52,750 bases of DNA from Paenibacillus maysiensis (GTDB taxonomy: Bacteria; Bacillota; Bacilli; Paenibacillales; Paenibacillaceae): positions 1 through 52,750 of the forward strand of contig NZ_ASRY01000281.1 in the NCBI RefSeq assembly GCF_000520815.1, given 5' to 3'. A program made the position numbers and the translations under genes. This document shows, in pieces, positions 20,683-28,653 of this stretch; position 1 is the stretch's first letter; each line of letters begins with the position of its first letter. The notes beneath the pieces are model-generated. The model was not told the origin of the DNA. It ran no database searches and worked only from the letters and a program-made list of their open reading frames with translations.

Positions 20683-20858
20683 TTGCGCGCATCCTTTGCG
20701 ATGCGAGTTCCTTGATGCAGCCCCAAATTGTGTGCGTCTGCTAAATAACTTCTCAGCAAACTCACATCATTTTCGCGGGACAGGTCTATGGTCATTATTC
20801 CATGTTTGCGGTGCAGATCCAACATGGACTTTAACAGATTATCAAATTCGGCGCTCAT
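20679..20858 (-). CDS. 59-residue protein, function unknown
   Basis: The ATG overlaps the stop of the preceding small gene as ATGA and has GGAGGG nine bases upstream. The product begins MSAEFDNLLKSMLDLHRKHG and ends RIAKDARK; it is charged and probably helical, with no membrane segment. It is the last of three coupled tiny genes. The set looks like small phage or element genes; no family is recognised. Confidence 0.6.
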   Translation of the reverse strand: MSAEFDNLLKSMLDLHRKHGIMTIDLSRENDVSLLRSYLADAHNLGLHQGTRIAKDARK

Positions 20859-20941
20859 ACCCGATCCCTCCAGACCTTTACCGCGACATACACCGAGACG
20901 ACCAAGGCCGCAATGCTAACAACCATCGTTATACTCTCCAT
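20855..20941 (-). CDS. 28-residue membrane peptide
   Basis: After AGGAGG and a seven-base gap, an ATG starts a 28-codon frame: MESITMVVSIAALVVSVYVA, then KVWRDRV. It is a single membrane helix with a basic C-terminus. Its stop overlaps the next start (ATGA), which is strong evidence of coupled translation. Such peptides can act in membrane stress, toxin-antitoxin or phage functions; here the role is unknown. Confidence 0.6.
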   Translation of the reverse strand: MESITMVVSIAALVVSVYVAVKVWRDRV

Positions 20942-20982
20942 ACAATTACCTCCTATAGAGGGGCCTCAGCCCCTTCTTTATT

Positions 20983-21186
20983 TTACTCTGACCCAGCCTT
21001 CTTATCGCATTCAGCTTTTGCACGCTCTATGCCGAGATTTGGTCCCGGCCCTTCCCCAATGATTATACATACTTCGCCGTGGGTGATAGTGTCATGGATA
21101 ACTTCATAGTACGCACTTCGCTTGCCCTGTACTCTTCTGATCCAGTAGTCACCGTTTTGATACAGGATATCTTCTTCTGTCATCAT
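20983..21186 (-). CDS. Small phage-like protein, function unknown
   Basis: The 67-residue soluble protein begins MMTEEDILYQNGDYWIRRVQ; the second ATG (21183) may be the real start, and GGGAGGG lies shortly before. It heads a three-gene minus-strand cluster with the tiny genes that follow. The sequence (YWIRR, YYEVIHDTITHGE) suggests a small beta-rich fold similar to uncharacterised prophage proteins. No family is assigned. Confidence 0.6.
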   Translation of the reverse strand: MMTEEDILYQNGDYWIRRVQGKRSAYYEVIHDTITHGEVCIIIGEGPGPNLGIERAKAECDKKAGSE

Positions 21187-21340
21187 TCTGCATCCCTCCC
21201 GCGTAGGCTCGCCAGCAGATTGTTTATATAAATCCGATATGTTATGATTGGGTATAGAAGGCGCTGTGTAAGCCGCCCTCTACCAAGGAGTCCTTAACGT
21301 CTGCGTGGGCCGCGTCGGTTTTTGGTTCCTTTTTTCTTTG

Positions 21341-21513
21341 TCTTCTTACGCAAAATCGAAAACTAAGCTTGCCGGATGGTTGATGCTTGTGAGCGGTATT
21401 GCTGGGTTCATAAGCATTTCATTATTTTACTTCCAGGTGTGTTGCTTATTATTGCTGGATTCATGGGAATATTCAGCAAGAAGAAGACAAACCAACAAAA
21501 CGCAGCGGTATAA
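21341..21513 (+). pseudogene. DUF4064-like small membrane protein, frameshifted
   Basis: One frame gives KTKLAGWLMLVSGIAGFISI, and the next, after a shift near 21425, gives LPGVLLIIAGFMGIFSKKKT and stops at 21513. Together they resemble the C-terminal half of a small multi-helix membrane protein of the DUF4064 type. No start codon is evident. A terminator follows immediately, which fits the true 3' end of a gene. Confidence 0.5.
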
Positions 21514-21553
21514 AAAAAGTGACCTTGGGATATAACTCCGAGATCACTTTTTT
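21513..21553 (+). terminator. Rho-independent terminator
   Basis: AAAAAAGTGA pairs with TCACTTTTTT (21544-21553), with extra pairing inside, right after the membrane-protein relic. Confidence 0.82.
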
Positions 21554-21599
21554 CGTTCAAGCAGATTAAAACCCAGATTGCTCCGGGGCTCTTTATGCA

Positions 21600-22274
21600 T
21601 TACTTCTTCTTTTCAGTAATTTTAAGACCGACTTTTTCTTTTGCTTCCATTAGTTTAAGAATACCTTGCATTGTGTCCTGATCTGCTAATTTGATATTCT
21701 CTTCGAAGTCATTCATATAACTAGGTTTTTGTTCATCAAGATATGAGAGTACTGAATTAAATGCTTCACTTTTCGAGTAATAGGCAGTTGCCAAGTGTCT
21801 TTTGGATTGTTCAAGAAGATCTTTAACCTCAGAAGGCAAAGCATTTGGAACTTCAAGCTCATTATATTGTGACATTAACGATAAAGCTGTATCTTTTGCG
21901 TCCTTAGTTGATCCATATACCGTCAACACGTCAGTCTTACCTTTACCTAAGGAATCCATGTCTGATTTGTATTTATTGAATACAGTTGATCCACTGTTCT
22001 CAACACTAAAAAATGTTTTCTCAAAATTAATAACCAGTTGCTGCTTCATTTTTTTATCTGCTGCTTCTTTCTTAGGATCAGAAACAGCGACAGGCGTTTC
22101 AATTTTCTTTTCTGGTGTGGATTTCTGCGTGGCATCTGCCGGAGTGAATTGCTTTGTACCCGTATCACTAGCGTTCTTATTCTCTTCTTTATCTTTACCC
22201 ATATTACCTATTCCGCTAATCACAATAACAATAATGACCCAAAACCACCACTTCTTATAAACAGGTTTCTTCAA
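21600..22274 (-). CDS. Membrane-anchored protein of unknown function
   Basis: The 224-residue protein starts MKKPVYKKWWFWVIIVIVIS, one membrane anchor preceded by basic and aromatic residues. A low-complexity Asn/Thr/Lys linker (about 30-75) and a helical extracellular domain (75-224) rich in Lys and Glu follow. GGGAG precedes the start. Proteins with this KKWWFW anchor are common in Firmicutes prophages and islands; their function is not known. It is the largest intact gene of the sufB island. Confidence 0.7.
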   Translation of the reverse strand: MKKPVYKKWWFWVIIVIVISGIGNMGKDKEENKNASDTGTKQFTPADATQKSTPEKKIETPVAVSDPKKEAADKKMKQQLVINFEKTFFSVENSGSTVFNKYKSDMDSLGKGKTDVLTVYGSTKDAKDTALSLMSQYNELEVPNALPSEVKDLLEQSKRHLATAYYSKSEAFNSVLSYLDEQKPSYMNDFEENIKLADQDTMQGILKLMEAKEKVGLKITEKKK

Positions 22275-22368
22275 GCTTTTTTTCTCCCCCTAATGGATCA
22301 GTAATATACTCCATATATAGTCTATCAGGCCTAGGAATATTTTTCTAATTAAATCAATCTATTTGAGT

Positions 22369-22872
22369 TTAGTCTTGAATTGCCGTCACGACTCCATTCT
22401 CAAGATAGATATACTTGTAATGTTCATAGACCCATTGTTCATTTACTCCATATAAAGTTGTGGTTTTGTTTACGCGTTTTGGCAGTCCCCATTTTGAATC
22501 CAATACTTCCTGTTCGGTCATACCGATTTGGGGAATAAGTTTTTCAGGTGGAATATCATCGTAATCTCCGATCTTTGTATATGTTCTGGAACCAAAGTAG
22601 GGGTCCTCATCCTTTTCGATTAGTTTATCGTTTTTGAGATAATATATTGTACCGATATCGTCATGCAATTCTTTCCCTACGATGGTCGTTGACCAGGTGT
22701 AGGTACTTTCATCTTGCAAGCCAGAAGATGACACTTGGGTTACTTCACGGTAGAGGAGTTTCATTATATGGGAAAACATCAAATTGAAATACCGTGGGAA
22801 GTCGAAAAGGAGAATTTCGAAATTTTCATTCGGTTTGTGATCCATGTATACCAAATAAAGACTCCTGTTCAA
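22369..22872 (-). CDS. Protein with C-terminal BamE/SmpA-like repeat, unknown function
   Basis: The clear domain is in the last 60 residues: IPQIGMTEQEVLDSKWGLPK, then NKTTTLYGVNEQWVYEHYKY and the end LENGVVTAIQD, the pattern of small BamE/SmpA-like domains of Gram-positive lipoproteins. The N-terminal 35 residues have no signal peptide and no good ribosome site, so the gene may be 5'-truncated or start later (for example the Met of MKLLYREV). It is the last gene inside the right end of the island. Confidence 0.5.
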   Translation of the reverse strand: MNRSLYLVYMDHKPNENFEILLFDFPRYFNLMFSHIMKLLYREVTQVSSSGLQDESTYTWSTTIVGKELHDDIGTIYYLKNDKLIEKDEDPYFGSRTYTKIGDYDDIPPEKLIPQIGMTEQEVLDSKWGLPKRVNKTTTLYGVNEQWVYEHYKYIYLENGVVTAIQD

Positions 22873-23202
22873 GTTGAGGCTATATCACCTTCAGACTCTT
22901 ACAATTTTTTGATTACAAGTTAGAGATGGTAATAGTTTTCGGAGGACCCCAAGAACATATTTACGTTAATTACGTATTTATAATAGAAGAAACTCGTCGT
23001 TAATTTGTATTAGTTGAATAAAAAAATGCCATTTAAGCATAGGCGCTCAATGGCAAAGGAATACTATGAATTACATTTTGGAGGACGTGCCGAATTCGTG
23101 CCGACAAAGCTAATTAACCAAAGTTGCTGTTTAAAAAGATATTTAATCGAATTTTTGTTTTAAAAGCATTTTTAAAGAGTATGCAATTATGCGGATACCT
23201 CA
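22873..23202. other. Right-end non-coding region of the island
   Basis: No gene is seen. It holds a hairpin (TGCCATT 23027-23033 with AATGGCA 23049-23055) that reads as a terminator on the minus strand, and the right arm-type repeat at 23086-23105. Otherwise it is AT-rich sequence leading to the right att copy. Confidence 0.55.
23086..23105. repeat. Right arm-type direct repeat
   Basis: CGTGCCGAATTCGTGCCGAC matches the left copy at 18765-18784 in 18 of 20 positions and in the same orientation. It lies about 100 bases inside the right att copy. Confidence 0.6.
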
Positions 23203-23239
23203 TTTGATCAAATTCGAAATGGAAGGTAGTATCGGTTAA
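23203..23239. repeat. attR: second copy of the sufB 3' end
   Basis: The 37 bases repeat the end of sufB, including its stop codon (23237-23239), with two synonymous differences. Host sequence with the suf terminator follows from 23240. Confidence 0.9.
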
Positions 23240-23327
23240 GCCTGATATATCGGGGTTTACACGTCGGTTTCTTCCAGACGAAGCGCATACTATACCTAAA
23301 TGCGTGTAAAATTGTTAGTTAAATAGG

Positions 23328-23365
23328 AAATCCCCGCTAACCATAATGAGTCGGCGGGGATTTTT
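23328..23365 (+). terminator. Likely original suf operon terminator, displaced by the island
   Basis: AAATCCCCGC (23328-23337) pairs with GCGGGGATTT (23354-23363), then more T. It lies 89 bases after the second sufB-end copy, where the operon's own terminator would be before insertion. Confidence 0.88.
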
Positions 23366-23403
23366 GTACATATGTGTCGTTACGAACAAGCTCCTAAATA
23401 AAT

Positions 23404-23922
23404 TTATGCATGAACAGGTTCAGGGCGTTTTATTTGAAGAGGCGGGGGAATAAGCCAGCCCTTTTCTTTGTTCATTTGGAGTATTCTAACCCCTAAAGCG
23501 GTCTTAGTGAGGTGATATTTAGCGAATAAAGCACCGATGTCTTCTCTAATGGATTGGCCCATAGCTTGGCTGCAAGACGCCAAACTGACTGATGTATCTA
23601 ATGCGATTTTAGCTGCTATTTCGGGATCAGTAAACCTAGCCCCAGCAGGGATATCTTCAAGTTTCACAGGTGGTCTTTCTGGCATGGTAGGAGCGGGAGC
23701 AATTCCGTTATCAGTGAGCAATGTATCGCATTCTTTAATTTCAAGTTTAGCCTGATCAATAAGATTTTCCAGTACTTTTTTAAGTTCCTTGTCTCCAGCG
23801 TGGTTTAAAAATGCTTGGTAAAATGAAACACTGCCCTTTGCTAATGTAGAAAACTGCCACACGGTATAAATTTCTCCATAGTGCATAGGTTCATTTTTTG
23901 GATTACCGCTTAGGATACCCAT
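23404..23922 (-). CDS. DUF3231 family protein
   Basis: The ATG at 23922 is preceded by AAAGGAG and gives 172 residues beginning MGILSGNPKNEPMHYGEIYT; the longer frame upstream has no ribosome site. DUF3231 proteins are ferritin-like four-helix bundles found in spore formers, in some cases spore-associated, with unknown function. Features that fit are the EIYTVWQFSTLAKGSVSFYQ helix and an ADKELK-like second helix (GDKELKKVLENLIDQAKLEI). It points toward the suf terminator, just outside the island. Confidence 0.8.
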   Translation of the reverse strand: MGILSGNPKNEPMHYGEIYTVWQFSTLAKGSVSFYQAFLNHAGDKELKKVLENLIDQAKLEIKECDTLLTDNGIAPAPTMPERPPVKLEDIPAGARFTDPEIAAKIALDTSVSLASCSQAMGQSIREDIGALFAKYHLTKTALGVRILQMNKEKGWLIPPPLQIKRPEPVHA

Positions 23923-24125
23923 CGTATTTGTCGCTCCTTTGTATTTTATTTCGTGCGAGTTTAGAGTGCCCAACAATGAAAAATTAAGCAAGACCAGATA
24001 TGAGAAAAAAATACATAATTTTCACATCACTTCATATCAATAGGTATTAAAAGTATGCCGCATACAAAATAATAGATTGGACATACTTTAGCTATTGTAA
24101 ACACTAAATTAGAGGAGTCGATCAT

Positions 24126-24374
24126 ATGTTAAAAAAGGTTAAGATGATGTTTTTAACGGTATTAATGATTTCAAGTCTCGGAGCAGCAGTCGCATTTGCT
24201 GAAACCACTGGAAATGGGGCGAACACTACTGACACAGGTACAACACAAATGCAGACAACAAATAATAATGATGACGATAATAATGATTGGGGATGGCTTG
24301 GCCTTTTAGGTTTAGTTGGATTACTCGGTTTAAGACGTCGTGATGGGGATACTCGTAAAGTCGATAAACGTTGA
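24126..24374 (+). CDS. WGxxGxxG-type small secreted protein
   Basis: The 82-residue protein has a signal peptide (MLKKVKMMFLTVLMISSLGA, cleavage near AFAE), a low-complexity Asn/Thr/Asp-rich middle (NNNDDDNNDWG) and a C-terminal hydrophobic repeat WGWLGLLGLVGLLGLRRRD. A Gly/Leu helix followed by Arg resembles a C-terminal sorting or membrane anchor, as in the family named WGxxGxxG. GAGGAG precedes the ATG. CATACA with a weak upstream box near 24060 could be a sigma-E-type promoter, which would suggest sporulation timing; this is uncertain. Confidence 0.75.
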   Translation: MLKKVKMMFLTVLMISSLGAAVAFAETTGNGANTTDTGTTQMQTTNNNDDDNNDWGWLGLLGLVGLLGLRRRDGDTRKVDKR

Positions 24375-24464
24375 ACTTTCCAACTTTAAATGTGTTATCC
24401 TTGTTTTATAAGGGTTAACTTGGAGCTGAGCCATGATAACCACCAAGCATTTGTTGTAACATAA

Positions 24465-24516
24465 AAAGAGACTGTCCTTCGTAGAAAGAATCTACGGATT
24501 TAAGGACAGTCTCTTT
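24465..24516 (-). terminator. Long hairpin terminator (minus strand)
   Basis: AAAGAGACTGTCCTT (24465-24479) pairs with AAGGACAGTCTCTTT (24502-24516), with a second stem CGTAG/CTACG inside. On the minus strand it ends in a T run and would stop transcripts of the HD-GYP gene. A second hairpin (CTCGGCAG 24531-24538, CTGCCGAG 24566-24573) lies between it and that gene. Confidence 0.8.
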
Positions 24517-24604
24517 CGCGTAGCATGTGCCTCGGCAGAACATTCCGTTCTGTTCTACCGAAGAACTGCCGAGCGGCAATTGCAAATCAGTGCGGGGTCG
24601 CAAA

Positions 24605-25669
24605 TCAGGATTCCAAATAAATTTCATCAATGGATACATGTCGCTCTCTGGACAAATCTACATACTCATTTTCAGTAATTTTTACTAAAGGTCTGAAGTA
24701 GTCAGCAGGATTGTTCAGAATAATGGTTCCTGTCTGACCAGAAGTCAGAAGTACCTGCTTGTTAATAAAGTTCGGAAGCATATGCCGGATAAAGACTTGA
24801 GTGGCTTCTGGGTTTAGATGTCCGAAGCTCATGCTGTGCAGCTCGCGCAGTACGGTGAGCAGCTCCTGCTTCGTCTGGTACACACGGTTGGAGATCATAG
24901 CGCTATATACGTCCGCAATCGCCGTAATACTAGCGAAAGGATGAATATCCTCCTTGAACAGTCCGTGCGGGTATCCGCTCCCATCTTCTCTTTCGTGATG
25001 CTGCAAGGCGACGATGGCTGAAATCTCATCGCTGGTTGAATTGCGAATGATATCATAGCCGTAGAGGGAATGTTTTTTCATTTGCTGAAATTCTTCAGGC
25101 GTCAGCTTATCAGGTTTATTCAGAATCTCATCCGGTATCATGGACTTGCCTATATCATGTAAATATCCGGCCTTGCCGGCGGCATAGGCTTCTTCTTCCG
25201 TATATCCAAGCCATATGGCAATGTAATACGACAGTACGCCTACTTGGAGAGAATGATTGTACGTATAGTGATCTCCCCGCTCCATAATTAACAGCAGAGA
25301 TACGACATCTTTTTGATGAGTCAGCTCTGAAACGAGGGGGCCGAACAGCTCATCGACTCGAAATTCATCAAATTTGCCGGTTGCGGAAGCTTTGAGAAAC
25401 ATGCTTTCAAAGCCATGAATAGTCTGCTCCATGAGGGGAACGACGCGTTTAAGGGACTCGGGGGAAGCGGGAACATCGGGGGCAAAGTCAACCGGAATGC
25501 TCGCTGAACCGGCATCAATGTCGATATAATCGACACCGTGCATGATGAGCTTGGAAATATCGTCGTGCTGTAGCATGGTGCCCTGAATCATGACGGGTAC
25601 GCCGTGTTCATTGTATGTATCAGATCTGAGACGATCTCCTGGCTTGGCATCGGTAACGTGAACTCTCAT
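24605..25669 (-). CDS. HD-GYP c-di-GMP phosphodiesterase
   Basis: The 354-residue soluble protein has an N-terminal domain of about 110 residues (MRVHVTDAKPGDRLRSDTYN), followed by the HD-GYP domain. The metal-binding HD is in YLHDIGKSMIPDEIL, and the GYP motif is HHEREDGSGYPHGL, with IADVYSAMISNRVY further on. These enzymes break down cyclic di-GMP and often control motility, biofilm or sporulation. No membrane segment or receiver domain is seen, so the input is unknown. A second HD-GYP gene lies 1.7 kb away beyond yunD. Confidence 0.92.
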   Translation of the reverse strand: MRVHVTDAKPGDRLRSDTYNEHGVPVMIQGTMLQHDDISKLIMHGVDYIDIDAGSASIPVDFAPDVPASPESLKRVVPLMEQTIHGFESMFLKASATGKFDEFRVDELFGPLVSELTHQKDVVSLLLIMERGDHYTYNHSLQVGVLSYYIAIWLGYTEEEAYAAGKAGYLHDIGKSMIPDEILNKPDKLTPEEFQQMKKHSLYGYDIIRNSTSDEISAIVALQHHEREDGSGYPHGLFKEDIHPFASITAIADVYSAMISNRVYQTKQELLTVLRELHSMSFGHLNPEATQVFIRHMLPNFINKQVLLTSGQTGTIILNNPADYFRPLVKITENEYVDLSRERHVSIDEIYLES

Positions 25670-25745
25670 GTGCTTAACCTCCTTATTGTCGTAAATTTGT
25701 CGAATTTACGAAGCAAACCTAATATATCAAGAATTATATGGGATG

Positions 25746-25888
25746 ACAACGACTAATTTACTATTATTCCTAGCTGTAAAATAGGTCTCAGGAACCCATC
25801 TTTTCTCAGAGGCATACGAAGACATTGTGACCTTGCTTCTCCCCGGGTCTCTATCCTGAGGCAACAGAGTAGCTAAATCGTAGGTTGT
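25746..25888. ncRNA. Candidate structured RNA or long leader between HD-GYP and yunD
   Basis: Nested complementary blocks suggest one long irregular hairpin: ACAAC/GTTGT (25746, 25884), ATTTA/TAAAT (25756, 25874), TAGCT/AGCTA (25771, 25871), CTCAGG/CCTGAG (25787, 25855) and CCC/GGG (25795, 25845). The shape, near 145 nt, is reminiscent of 6S-like RNA or a structured leader, and either strand could be transcribed. No terminator or promoter was confirmed. No c-di-GMP riboswitch motif was recognised. Confidence 0.3.
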
Positions 25889-25988
25889 AGCTCACCCCCG
25901 CCGACATGTACCATAATGCGAAATAACATGGTATCCTTAAACATTAGAAGCAACAGAGTCGATATATAAACTATAGAGGAGGGCGGTT

Positions 25989-27443
25989 ATGGAGATGACG
26001 ACTCAGCAAACGTTAACCATTTTGCATACCAATGATATACATAGTCATTTTGGCAGTATGCCTTCGATAGCCGCGATGATTCATGAACGAAGAGCTGCAT
26101 CAGGAGATGCGCTGCTTGTGCTGGATATGGGAGACCACATGGACCGGATGGCCCCCGAAACGGAAGGAACGCTGGGTGGGGCGAATGTGGATGTGATCAA
26201 TTTGACGGGGTATGATGCGATTACGATTGGTAACAACGAGGGTCTGACTTTTACCCCGGATATTCTTGCACAGGCCTATGCGGGAATTCACTGCCCGGTC
26301 GTATGCGGAAATATCAGGGAGAGCACCACAGGGATGAAGCCTTCGTGGATGACGGATTCGCTCATTTTGGACAAGGCGGGGATTAAGGTAGGCTTGCTCG
26401 GAGTGACGGCTCCTTTTGGCGAGTTCTATCAATTGCTGGGTTGGGATGCACTGGATCCGTTTGAGGTATTGGGCGAGCAAATTCCGTCCCTGAGACAGCA
26501 GGTCGATGTTCTGGTCGTGATGTCGCATCTGGGTTTACCTTCGGATAAGAAATTGGCGTCGCAGTTTCCAGAGATTGACGTGATTCTTGGAGGGCATACC
26601 CATCATGTGCTGGAGGAACCGTTGTGGATCGGGAACACAGCTCTATGCGGAGCTGGTAAGTATGGAACGCTACTAGGTGAAGTGACCCTAAGCCGCAGCA
26701 GCAGTCATGAACCGTTTCGGGTTACGTCAGGCGGCGTAGTTCCTGTAGATCACACACTGCTGGATGAAAAGGTGGCGTCGGCCATTGTACTGCATCGCAG
26801 ACAGGCAGTGCGTGCCATGGAGAGCACGGTTACGGTGACGGATCGGAAACTGGAGATCGCATATGATCGGGAATCTCCTTTCGGAAATTTGCTGGCACAA
26901 TCGGTGTCACATTTTACGGGAACCGCTATTTCTCTAGTGAATGCTGGCCAACTGCTTGGCTCTTTGCCTCAAGGTGATATCAGTAAAGGAATGCTGCATT
27001 CCTTATGCCCTTCGCCGATTAATGCCTGTATCATGAAGCTGTGGGGAAGAGATATTCGGCTCGCGCTGGAGCAGTCTTTGCTACCGGAATTTGCTAACAA
27101 GAAAATGACGGGATTTGGCTTTAGAGGTAAAGTGCTGGGTACGATGTGTGTGGAAGGTCTAGAGATTCAATATGATCCGGTCCGCGCTCCTTATGATAAA
27201 GTGACGGATATACGTGTAGCGGGTCGTTCAATGGAGGAAAATGAGCAATATACGGTGGGTACGTTGGATATGTTCACTTTCAGAGCAGGTTATGAGGTGC
27301 TTGCGAATGGAACGGAACTCCGATTTATGCTTCCAGAATTTTTGCGGGATTTGATTGAAATGGAGTTGAAGCGTCCGGGCGCGATGGAAGAGTGTTTTGC
27401 TGCTAGGTGGCTTCAGGTATCAAAACAATCGGGAGAGGATTAA
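25989..27443 (+). CDS. yunD: YunD-type metallophosphatase/5'-nucleotidase
   Basis: This 484-residue protein has the two-domain layout of 5'-nucleotidases of the UshA type, but no signal peptide, so it acts in the cytoplasm as YunD does. Metal-binding motifs of the calcineurin-like domain are HTNDIHSHFG, DMGDHMDRM, GNNEGLTF (NNE in place of the more common NHE), MSHLGLPSDK and GGHTHH. The C-terminal domain binds the nucleotide. GGAGGG precedes the ATG. In Bacillus yunD is close to yunC; the yunC fragment in this window is 15 kb away, so the locus has been rearranged or split. Confidence 0.88.
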   Translation: MEMTTQQTLTILHTNDIHSHFGSMPSIAAMIHERRAASGDALLVLDMGDHMDRMAPETEGTLGGANVDVINLTGYDAITIGNNEGLTFTPDILAQAYAGIHCPVVCGNIRESTTGMKPSWMTDSLILDKAGIKVGLLGVTAPFGEFYQLLGWDALDPFEVLGEQIPSLRQQVDVLVVMSHLGLPSDKKLASQFPEIDVILGGHTHHVLEEPLWIGNTALCGAGKYGTLLGEVTLSRSSSHEPFRVTSGGVVPVDHTLLDEKVASAIVLHRRQAVRAMESTVTVTDRKLEIAYDRESPFGNLLAQSVSHFTGTAISLVNAGQLLGSLPQGDISKGMLHSLCPSPINACIMKLWGRDIRLALEQSLLPEFANKKMTGFGFRGKVLGTMCVEGLEIQYDPVRAPYDKVTDIRVAGRSMEENEQYTVGTLDMFTFRAGYEVLANGTELRFMLPEFLRDLIEMELKRPGAMEECFAARWLQVSKQSGED

Positions 27444-27444
27444 G

Positions 27445-28557
27445 CTGCGACTGGTACCTATTACATTATTGAGAGCCGGCATGAAGCTGGGCAAAAAAAT
27501 ATACAATGAAAATGGAATGGTGTTGCTCTCGGAAGGTGTTGAGCTTACTTCGCGATTGATTGAACGTCTAGGCCAAGTCGGAATTGGATATGTATACATT
27601 GAGGATGCGGTGACAGAAGATATCGTGATCCCCGAAATGATCCATGAACAGACGAGGGCTGCGGCGCTACAGGAGATCAAAAAGCAGTTTCAGGGTCTGT
27701 CCTCCTACTCCGTAGATCATAAGCACCAATACTTTGGCAAGTCATTTTATAAGGTGATGGAATCCATTCTGGATGATATCGGAGGCCGTCAGGATGCCGT
27801 CATTATGCTGATGGATATCGGGGCGGCAGATCAGGATCTGTATCATCATTCATTGAACGTATGTCTCTATTCGCTTGTACTGGGAATATCCAGTGGCTAC
27901 GATAACAACCAGCTCATGGAGCTGGGCATAGGTTCACTACTGCACGATATTGGCAAAATGAAAATTTCACCCCAAGTGCTCTATAAGCCGGGCAAATTGA
28001 CGGACGAGGAATACGAGCACATGAAAACGCACACGGTGATCGGCTACAAGCTGCTTAAAGACGAACCGGGAATCCCCCTGCTGTCTGCTCACTGTGCATT
28101 ACAGCATCATGAACGTATCGACGGCAGTGGATATCCGAACGGCTGGAAGAAGGACCAAATCCACGAATACGCCAAATGGATCGGCCTGGCAGACTCGTAC
28201 GATGCGATGACAGCAAGCCGCATATACAAGCAGGCATTGTTGCCCTATGAAGCAATGGAGGTACTGTATGCCGGTGCAGGCACGCTGTATGAGCAACGGA
28301 TGCTGGAGGCATTCCGCGATTGTGTAGCTATATACCCGCTGGGGCTCTCTGTAGTGCTCAATACGGGGGAAGAAGGGGTTGTGGTGCGCATACACTCCAA
28401 AATCCCGCAAAGGCCCGTTATTCGCATTGTGAGGGATCGGGATGGACAGGAACTGAAAGCACCTTACGATGTGGATCTGTCCGTATCTCTTTCGGTGATG
28501 ATTATCAACACACTGGGCGCTACAGCTTCCCCTTTTGGAGCAATACACGTGGATTAG
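27445..28557 (+). CDS. Second HD-GYP c-di-GMP phosphodiesterase
   Basis: The domain order matches the first HD-GYP gene: about 100 N-terminal residues (LRLVPITLLRAGMKLGKKIY), then HD in LLHDIGKMKIS and GYP in HHERIDGSGYPNGW with LADSYDAMTASRIY. The start is unusual: no ATG, GTG or TTG lies at the proper distance from the strong site GGGAGAGG (27431-27438). The CTG at 27445 is six bases away and the ATT at 27439 abuts the site. A TTG at 27397 inside yunD is another choice, with a weaker site. It overlaps or adjoins yunD, so it is co-transcribed. Confidence 0.88.
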   Translation: MRLVPITLLRAGMKLGKKIYNENGMVLLSEGVELTSRLIERLGQVGIGYVYIEDAVTEDIVIPEMIHEQTRAAALQEIKKQFQGLSSYSVDHKHQYFGKSFYKVMESILDDIGGRQDAVIMLMDIGAADQDLYHHSLNVCLYSLVLGISSGYDNNQLMELGIGSLLHDIGKMKISPQVLYKPGKLTDEEYEHMKTHTVIGYKLLKDEPGIPLLSAHCALQHHERIDGSGYPNGWKKDQIHEYAKWIGLADSYDAMTASRIYKQALLPYEAMEVLYAGAGTLYEQRMLEAFRDCVAIYPLGLSVVLNTGEEGVVVRIHSKIPQRPVIRIVRDRDGQELKAPYDVDLSVSLSVMIINTLGATASPFGAIHVD

Positions 28558-28653
28558 CAGATGAAGTGGAAGAAAACATGCAGACACTTTACACATCATG
28601 ATATGATATTCATACGTCTTTTGAGGTTAATAACAGAAATAAGGTGAAAAATA

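Larger units (their letters stand above)
18704..23239. mobile_element. 4.5-kb genomic island integrated at the sufB 3' end
   Basis: The island lies between 37-bp direct repeats and carries an integrase relic pointing out toward the left repeat, arm-type repeats near both ends, a nucB relic, a secreted protein and membrane protein pair, three tiny genes, a membrane-protein relic and two larger minus-strand genes. It is more AT-rich than the flanking suf genes. Without an intact integrase it can move only with help from another element. Confidence 0.85.

Noticed and set aside
25670..25988. c-di-GMP riboswitch between the HD-GYP gene and yunD
   Set aside because: The conserved c-di-GMP riboswitch core sequences are absent; only general pairing is seen.
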